Assembly (NCBI GenBank): GCA_947258465.1
Contig: CAMYIQ010000223.1
Location: forward strand, 1 to 20,685
Direction: 5' to 3'
From: an uncultured Erythrobacter sp.
GTDB taxonomy: Bacteria > Pseudomonadota > Alphaproteobacteria > Sphingomonadales > Sphingomonadaceae
Length of the DNA: 20,685 nucleotides
Shown: piece by piece, positions 15,825 through 20,685 of the stretch
How the letters are laid out: each line of letters opens with the position of its first letter
Position numbering within the stretch: position 1 is the stretch's first letter
Notes under the pieces: model-generated
Told to the model about the DNA's origin: nothing
What the model saw: the letters and a program-made list of their open reading frames with translations, nothing else
Databases searched by the model: none
Program-made: the position numbers and the translations under genes

Positions 15825-16472
15825 ATGACCCTGACCGCAGACCTCTATTTCAGCTTTCGCTCGCCCTACAGCTTCCTGTCGGTCGGACGATACCGCGCGC
15901 TGGCCGAAGAGTACGATGTCGATATCGCGCTGAAGCCGGTCTATCCGCTGGCGATCCGGCAGCCCGATTTCTTCGAGCGCAATCATCCCAACTGGATGGC
16001 CTATACGATCCGCGACATGATGCGCGTGGCTCAGTACCACTCGATCGCGTTCGGCCCCCCGCGCCCGGACCCGATCGTTCAGGACCCGAACACCCGCGCG
16101 ATCGCTGCCGAACAGCCGTATATCAGCCGCGTTACGCGGATGGGTCAGGCTGCTGCGCGGCGCGGCAAAGGCCTCGTCTTCGCGCATGAGGCGGGCAAGC
16201 TCATCTGGGGCGGGCAGGAAAACTGGCACGAGGGCGACCATCTTGCGGGCGCTCTGGCAGCCGCCGGGCTCGATGCGGCGGAGATCGCAGCTGAGGTCGA
16301 AGCGCAGGGGGAGGAACTCGACGCCGAAATCGCCGCCAACCAAGATGCACTCGAAGCCGCCGGCCATTGGGGCGTGCCGACACTGGTGTTCGAGGGTGAA
16401 CCCTTCTTCGGCCAGGACCGGATAGAGATGGCCCATTGGCGGATGGAGCAAAAGGGGCTCGCCAAGCGATGA
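15825..16472 (+). CDS. 2-hydroxychromene-2-carboxylate isomerase-like DsbA-family protein
   Basis: A 215-aa thioredoxin-fold protein of the HCCA-isomerase / kappa-class glutathione transferase group. The N-terminus LYFSFRSPYSFLS (7-19) holds Ser13 at the position of the glutathione-activating serine; the helical insert spans about 60-160; the cis-proline region is WGVPTLVFEG (182-191), followed by EPFFGQDRIE. No CxxC is present, so it is not a disulfide oxidase. Family members use GSH to isomerise or conjugate aromatic intermediates; no ring-cleavage genes lie here, so the substrate is unknown and naphthalene-type catabolism should not be assumed. It is first in a four-gene unit and overlaps the GFA gene by ATGA (16469-16472). 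Confidence 0.85.
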   Translation: MTLTADLYFSFRSPYSFLSVGRYRALAEEYDVDIALKPVYPLAIRQPDFFERNHPNWMAYTIRDMMRVAQYHSIAFGPPRPDPIVQDPNTRAIAAEQPYISRVTRMGQAAARRGKGLVFAHEAGKLIWGGQENWHEGDHLAGALAAAGLDAAEIAAEVEAQGEELDAEIAANQDALEAAGHWGVPTLVFEGEPFFGQDRIEMAHWRMEQKGLAKR

Positions 16473-16921
16473 AGGGCGAACTGACCGGCGGGTGTCAGTG
16501 CGGAGCGGTGCGCTATACGATCTCAGGCGCGCGGGTTGCCTATTGCTGTCATTGCACCGAATGCCAAAAACAGTCTGCAAGCGCATTTGGCATATCCGTG
16601 CCGGTGTTCGAAAATCAGTTCAATGTCGATGGACCGCTCGAATGCTGGACGCGTTCGACCGATAGCGGTTCGATGACGGATTGCTACTTCTGCAAGAGGT
16701 GCGGAAGCCGGGTCTATCATGCGGGACGCAGTCGACCAGGCTTTCTTACGGTAAAGGGTGGTTCGCTCGACGATCCTGACGAGCTACCCTTGGTCGCGCA
16801 TATCTGGACAGCGAGCCGCCGGAGAGACGTGCTGCTGGACCCCGACTTGCCGCATTGGGAAACGCAGCCGCGCGACAATGCGGAATGGATAAACCTCTTC
16901 CAGAAAGACACGACGCTTTGA
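16469..16921 (+). CDS. GFA-family (glutathione-dependent formaldehyde-activating-like) zinc protein
   Basis: A 150-aa protein with the zinc ligands of the GFA fold: CQC at 9-11, CCHCTEC at 26-32 and CKRC at 75-78. The founding member (Gfa of Paracoccus) was linked to S-hydroxymethylglutathione formation, but most homologues have no proven reaction, so formaldehyde detoxification is only a possibility. The start ATG at 16469 overlaps the previous stop and begins MKGELTGGCQCGAVRY, the usual family N-terminus. Its TGA (16919-16921) overlaps the TTG start of the next gene. Lying next to a kappa-GST-like gene, it suggests a thiol-adduct theme. Confidence 0.9.
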   Translation: MKGELTGGCQCGAVRYTISGARVAYCCHCTECQKQSASAFGISVPVFENQFNVDGPLECWTRSTDSGSMTDCYFCKRCGSRVYHAGRSRPGFLTVKGGSLDDPDELPLVAHIWTASRRRDVLLDPDLPHWETQPRDNAEWINLFQKDTTL

Positions 16922-17673
16922 AAACGGAATTCCTCGAAAGCTTCGACGGGACGAAACTTGCCGTCCATCGGCACGGCAAGGGGCGACCGCTCGTTTTGCT
17001 GCACGGCCTGTTCTCCAGCGCGGCGATGAACTGGATCAAGTGGGGGCATCACGAGGCGATTGCCGCGCAGGGCTTCGAGGTTTTGATGCTCGACTTTCGC
17101 GTGCATGGCGAGAGCGAGGCACCGCACGATCCGGAGAAATACCCCGCCAATGTTCTGGTGCGCGACGTGGCGGCGCTGGTGGATCACTACGGACTCGACG
17201 ATTACGATCTCGGCGGCTTCTCGCTCGGCGCCCGCACCTCGCTTCACGCGACCGCGCATGGCGTGCTGGAGCCGGGGCGGCTGATCGTCGGCGGAATGGG
17301 GACCGCAGGACTGGGCGAATGGCACCGCCGCTCGGCCAAGTTCCGCCGCGTGATCGACGAGTTCGATGGCATTCCTCGCGGCGATCCGGACTATTTCTCG
17401 ATGCAGTTCCTCAAGTCGCAGGGTGTCGACCGGGTGGCCGCGCGCCTGCTGCTGGGTACCATGCCCGACCTCGACCTTGGATTGCTCGAGGCCATCACCA
17501 TGCCCACGCTGGTGGTGTGCGGCGACGAGGATCGCGACAATGGTTCGGCGGAAGAACTGGCGAAAATGCTTCCCAACGCCGATTTCGTCGAGGTCCCCGG
17601 TACGCATATGAGCAGCGTGACGAAACCCGATCTGGGGCAGGCGATCGCCCAATGGCTTGGGAGACAGGGTTGA
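16918..17673 (+). CDS. Alpha/beta hydrolase
   Basis: A 251-aa cytoplasmic serine hydrolase, no signal peptide. The oxyanion-loop motif is LLHGLF (27-32), the nucleophile S102 in GFSLGA, the acid probably D195 in CGDEDRD, and the base H220 in VPGTHM. The compact lid (about 115-170) contains EWHRRSAKFRRVIDEFDGIPRGD. An esterase or C-C hydrolase role cannot be settled from sequence. The start is TTG at 16918-16920, overlapping the GFA stop as TTGA and giving MKTEFLESFDGTKLAVHR; an ATG at 16885 would add eleven residues within the GFA gene. I favour TTG because the next gene has the same TTGA junction, but the SD is weak, so the start is uncertain. Confidence 0.85.
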   Translation: MKTEFLESFDGTKLAVHRHGKGRPLVLLHGLFSSAAMNWIKWGHHEAIAAQGFEVLMLDFRVHGESEAPHDPEKYPANVLVRDVAALVDHYGLDDYDLGGFSLGARTSLHATAHGVLEPGRLIVGGMGTAGLGEWHRRSAKFRRVIDEFDGIPRGDPDYFSMQFLKSQGVDRVAARLLLGTMPDLDLGLLEAITMPTLVVCGDEDRDNGSAEELAKMLPNADFVEVPGTHMSSVTKPDLGQAIAQWLGRQG

Positions 17674-18188
17674 CGAAACCGAAACCGAATTTGCGCTGGT
17701 GGCTGTTGGGCCTGCTGGCCTTCGCGATCGTCATTATGCTGAGCATGGCGGTTATGCGGCCCGAAAGCGTGACGCTGGGCATTGCCGAGCACCAGGCGGC
17801 GGGCAGCGCGGCACGGGTGGACGAGATACAGGATCAGTGGCGCGCAGGGGGCGTGCGCACGCTCGCCATCGTCGCGATAATTGGCGACCTTATCTTCATC
17901 GGTATCTACGGCTGGGGTAGTTGGCTGGCAGGTCGCAGCTTCATGGCAATGCGGGGATCGGCAAGGATGCTCGGCATACTGATCGCAATCTCGGCGATCA
18001 TTTTCCTCGTCACCGACTATACGGAAACCCTTCTCCAACTGGTTCAGCTTCTCGGCGAACAGGGTTCGGACTGGATGGCTGCGGTTGCCGCCACGGTCCG
18101 CCCGGTGAAGGTCGCCGCTTGGATCGCGACCTTCGGCGGAGTGCTGATGGCGCTTGCCATTCGTCGATTTGGTGCGCCGCCCGCTTGA
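17670..18188 (+). CDS. Four-helix membrane protein of unknown function
   Basis: A 172-aa polytopic protein starting at TTG (17670-17672), which overlaps the hydrolase TGA as TTGA, with GGGAGACAGGG directly before it as SD. Four hydrophobic segments lie at about 10-28, 63-88, 98-118 and 145-165; a periplasmic or cytoplasmic loop (30-60) carries EHQAAGSAARVDEIQDQWRAGG. The conserved-looking acidic residues in TDYTET (115-120) sit at a helix end. No family recognised. It ends the overlapped unit that starts with the HCCA-isomerase gene. Longer frames extending upstream are shadows of the hydrolase gene. Confidence 0.75.
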   Translation: MTKPKPNLRWWLLGLLAFAIVIMLSMAVMRPESVTLGIAEHQAAGSAARVDEIQDQWRAGGVRTLAIVAIIGDLIFIGIYGWGSWLAGRSFMAMRGSARMLGILIAISAIIFLVTDYTETLLQLVQLLGEQGSDWMAAVAATVRPVKVAAWIATFGGVLMALAIRRFGAPPA

Positions 18189-18259
18189 TTAACCGTCGCG
18201 GCAGGTGCAATCCGGTAGCAGGTGAAACCACACGCTAGAACATCATCGAGAGGTCCTGA

Positions 18260-20104
18260 ATGAAATTCGCATCCGTCGCCCTGTCCGCGCTCGCCATTTC
18301 GCTCGCCAGCCCCGCGCTCACGAATCAACACGAAGCCCAGTCCGAGATGGCCAGTGCGTATCCCCTTACTCCGCAGGGCGCGGCCGATTGGGTGGCGATG
18401 GTCGAAAAGGACATGTTCGATTTCTCGGTCGAATATGGCCGGGTGTTGTGGATCAATTCGACCTATATCATCCACGATAGCGACCAGCTTGCCGCCAAAT
18501 ATGGTGCGCAGGCGACCGAGAAGTCGGTCAAATATGCGAATGAGGCGGCAAAATATGCCCAGGTTGCAGGCCTGGATCCGGAAGTCGCGCGCAAGCTCGA
18601 CATCCTGCGCAATGGCATCGTCATGCCCGCGCCGGTCCGCGATGGCGCTGCGACCGAGCTCAATGAAATCGCCACCAAGCTTGGCTCGGCCTATGGCAAG
18701 GGCAAGGGCACGCTCAATGGCGAGGAAATCAACGGCAGCGATATCGAGGCCGAGATGGGCAATCTCGAACGCACCCCGGCCGAAAAGGCCGAGATGTGGA
18801 CGAGCTGGCACGACAATGTCGGCGCGCCAATGCGCGATGATTATCAGCGCATGATCGCCATTGCCGGTGAAGGTGCGACCGAACTCGGGTATGATGATCT
18901 CGGCGCGATGTGGCGATCGAATTACGATATGTCACCCGACCAGTTCGCTGCCGAGACCGAGCGCATGTGGCAGGAAGTGAAGCCGCTTTATATGGCGCTG
19001 CACACCTATGTCCGCAGCAAGCTCAACGCCAAATACGGCGACGAGGTGCAACCCGCCACCGGACCGATCCGCGCCGACCTGCTGGGCAATATGTGGGCGC
19101 AGGAATGGGGCAATATCTACCCGCTCGTCGCTCCGGAGGGCGCAGGCGATATCGGCTACGACCTCACCGAACTGATCGAGCAGAAGGATCTCGACGAGGT
19201 TGAGATGGTCCGCGTGGGCGAACAGTTCTTCTCCTCGCTGGGCTTCGAGCCGTTGCCCGAGACCTTCTGGCAGCGCAGCCAGTTCACCAAGCCGCAGGAC
19301 CGCGAAGTGGTCTGCCACGCCAGCGCCTGGGACGTCGACAATGTCGACGATCTGCGCATCAAGATGTGTATCAAGCGCAATGCGGACGACTTCAAGGTCA
19401 TCCACCACGAGCTTGGCCACAACTACTACCAGCGCGCTTACAACCAGCAGGACTATTTGCATCTGAACGGCGCGAATGACGGTTTTCACGAGGCTATCGG
19501 CGACATGATCGCGCTTTCGATCACGCCCGAATATCTCGTTCAGATCGACATGCTCGACCGCGCCGACGTGCCGAGCGCCGACAAGGATATCGGCCTGCTG
19601 CTGCGCGAGGCGATGGACAAGATCGCCTTCCTGCCCTTCGGCCTCTTGGTCGATCGCTATCGCTGGGAGCTGTTCAACGGCTCGATCCCGGCCAATGAGC
19701 TTAATAAGGGCTGGAACGACCTGCGCCTGCAATACCAGGGGATCGTTCCGCCGGTGGAGCGCGACGAGACCAAGTTCGATGCGGGCGCGAAGTACCACAT
19801 TCCGGGCAATGTGCCTTACACGCGTTACTTCCTTGCCCGGATCCTGCAGTTCCAGTTCTTCAAGGCCGCTTGCGACCAGGCTGGCTGGGAAGGTCCGCTG
19901 CATCGCTGCTCGTTCTATGGCAATGAAGAAGTCGGCAAGAACCTCAATGCGATGCTCGAAATGGGCGCCAGCAAGCCGTGGCCCGACGCGCTCGAAGCCT
20001 TCACCGGTGAACGCCAGATGAGCGGCAAGGCGATGGTGGAGTACTTTGCCCCGCTGAAGGCATGGCTCGACGAGCAGAACGCGGGTAAAACCGAAGGGTG
20101 GTAA
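18260..20104 (+). CDS. Secreted M2 family peptidyl-dipeptidase (ACE homologue)
   Basis: A 614-aa zinc metallopeptidase with a Sec signal peptide (MKFASVALSALAISLASPALT), so likely periplasmic. It removes C-terminal dipeptides from oligopeptides in the characterised family members. The zinc site is HHELGH (H383, E384, H387) with the third ligand E411 in HEAIGD. Substrate-site residues of ACE are all present: Q281 in MWAQEW, H353 in VCHASAWD, K511 and H513 in KYHIP, R522 and Y523 in YTRYF. From residue 281 on, numbering coincides with human testicular ACE. For the first chloride site, W485 and R489 are kept but the R186 equivalent appears to be H184 (WHD). GAGAGG lies 7-8 nt before the ATG. It overlaps the following gene by seven nt. 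Confidence 0.95.
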   Translation: MKFASVALSALAISLASPALTNQHEAQSEMASAYPLTPQGAADWVAMVEKDMFDFSVEYGRVLWINSTYIIHDSDQLAAKYGAQATEKSVKYANEAAKYAQVAGLDPEVARKLDILRNGIVMPAPVRDGAATELNEIATKLGSAYGKGKGTLNGEEINGSDIEAEMGNLERTPAEKAEMWTSWHDNVGAPMRDDYQRMIAIAGEGATELGYDDLGAMWRSNYDMSPDQFAAETERMWQEVKPLYMALHTYVRSKLNAKYGDEVQPATGPIRADLLGNMWAQEWGNIYPLVAPEGAGDIGYDLTELIEQKDLDEVEMVRVGEQFFSSLGFEPLPETFWQRSQFTKPQDREVVCHASAWDVDNVDDLRIKMCIKRNADDFKVIHHELGHNYYQRAYNQQDYLHLNGANDGFHEAIGDMIALSITPEYLVQIDMLDRADVPSADKDIGLLLREAMDKIAFLPFGLLVDRYRWELFNGSIPANELNKGWNDLRLQYQGIVPPVERDETKFDAGAKYHIPGNVPYTRYFLARILQFQFFKAACDQAGWEGPLHRCSFYGNEEVGKNLNAMLEMGASKPWPDALEAFTGERQMSGKAMVEYFAPLKAWLDEQNAGKTEGW

Positions 20105-20685
20105 GCCGCTTCACCCTGGCCTTCGCTTTCCCGCTGGCGGTCGCCTGTGCGCCCGTTGGCGGGGAGGGGGAGTCAGCCGCGCCGCCCGTGGCCAGCGATG
20201 TCGAAGGCGCGCTGTTCGTGGCCGGCAAGTTCGGCAATACGCTGTCGAAGGTCGACCTCGCCTCCGGTGAGCAAGTCGTCAGCGTCGATAGCTGTGCCAA
20301 TCCGCACGAATTGGCCACTTCACCCGACGATCTGCATATCGCGCTCGCCTGCTATGGCGGGCAGACGGTGGACATCTTCCGGACCGCCGATCTGGCCAAG
20401 GTTGCCAGTATCGACCTCGGTGCGAATGCGCGTCCGCACGGGATCGTCTGGCATGCTAATGGCGATCTCTACGCGACGGCCGAGGGCCGCCAGTCGGTTT
20501 TCTGGATCCGCGATCCGCTGGAACAGGCGGAGGTCTTCGAAAGCGGCACGGGCAAGGAAGGCAGCCATATGCTGGTGGTCGCGCCCAGCGGAAACCACGC
20601 TTGGACGACCGATCTCGGCAGCAAGACTGTGACGCGGGTCGATCTCAAGACCCGCCGCGCACCGGCATCGGTCGAAGTTGGCGAG
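20098..20685 (+). CDS. Beta-propeller lipoprotein (3' end outside window)
   Basis: An uninterrupted frame of 196 codons from GTG (20098-20100) to the last base of the window. The N-terminus VVSRFTLAFAFPLAVAC looks like a lipoprotein signal with Cys17 as the lipidated residue, although the -3 residue is Ala rather than the usual Leu. It is followed by a short linker and then repeats of the YVTN/lactonase-like propeller type: GALFVAGKFGNTLSKVDLAS, then HELATSPDDLHIALACYGGQTVDIF, then RPHGIVWHANGDLYATAEGRQSVFWI, then HMLVVAPSGNHAWTTDLGSKTVTRVDL. At least four blades are visible. It overlaps the M2 peptidase stop by seven nt, so it is co-transcribed with it. The enzymatic or binding role is unknown. 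The SD is poor and the start could be wrong. Confidence 0.8.
   Translation, partial: MVSRFTLAFAFPLAVACAPVGGEGESAAPPVASDVEGALFVAGKFGNTLSKVDLASGEQVVSVDSCANPHELATSPDDLHIALACYGGQTVDIFRTADLAKVASIDLGANARPHGIVWHANGDLYATAEGRQSVFWIRDPLEQAEVFESGTGKEGSHMLVVAPSGNHAWTTDLGSKTVTRVDLKTRRAPASVEVGE

Noticed and set aside
15825..16921. Naphthalene-type aromatic catabolism from the HCCA-isomerase and GFA genes
   Set aside because: No ring-hydroxylating dioxygenase, extradiol dioxygenase or aldolase genes are nearby; the family names alone do not support the pathway.

Overview
This window is GC-rich bacterial chromosome, most likely from an alphaproteobacterium of the Sphingomonadales (Erythrobacter/Qipengyuania-like). 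The grounds are an aroA-cmk-rpsA neighbourhood, an FYDLN_acid zinc-ribbon gene, the Ffh/S16/L19 sequence types, S9B and M2 periplasmic peptidases, many 4-nt ATGA/TTGA gene overlaps, and intergenic 'GTCATCCCAGC...' paired-hairpin repeats. The taxonomic call is from recall of gene order and protein style, not from a search. There is no phage, IS element, CRISPR array or rRNA.

Region 1 (1-5063, minus strand): aroA, a small membrane protein and cmk are joined by two 4-nt ATGA overlaps. Next come a MarR-GNAT fusion with its own plausible promoter, a DUF2238 (YjdF-like) membrane protein, a 372-bp leader, and the 5' two-thirds or less of rpsA, cut by the window edge. aroA has the four class II EPSP synthase motifs but keeps a glycine at the glyphosate-determining position.

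Region 2 (5236-11700, plus strand): FYDLN_acid protein, a 15-bp-stem hairpin, tRNA-Ala(GGC), a terminator, then ffh-rpsP-rimM. The usual rpsP-rimM-trmD-rplS operon is split between rimM and trmD by a 2.1-kb block: a convergent thioredoxin-reductase-like flavoprotein and a divergent arsR-SRPBCC pair, with an inverted repeat resembling an operator in the divergent gap. trmD-rplS then resumes and ends at a textbook terminator.

Region 3 (11792-18188, plus strand): a secreted S9B dipeptidyl-peptidase, asd, and a small lipoprotein. asd and the lipoprotein gene are bracketed by two copies of a palindromic repeat, each starting exactly one base after a TGA stop. Next is a tightly overlapped four-gene unit (HCCA-isomerase/kappa-GST-like, GFA zinc protein, alpha/beta hydrolase, four-helix membrane protein), which looks like a small glutathione-linked detoxification operon of unknown substrate.

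Region 4 (18260-20685, plus strand): a secreted M2 peptidase (ACE homologue) with all catalytic residues, overlapped by a truncated beta-propeller lipoprotein gene that runs off the window.

I saw no clear case of an entirely new system. The best leads are the repeat pair with covarying arms and a swapped core, the interrupted ribosomal/tRNA-modification operon, the four-gene overlapped unit, and the peptidase/propeller pair.
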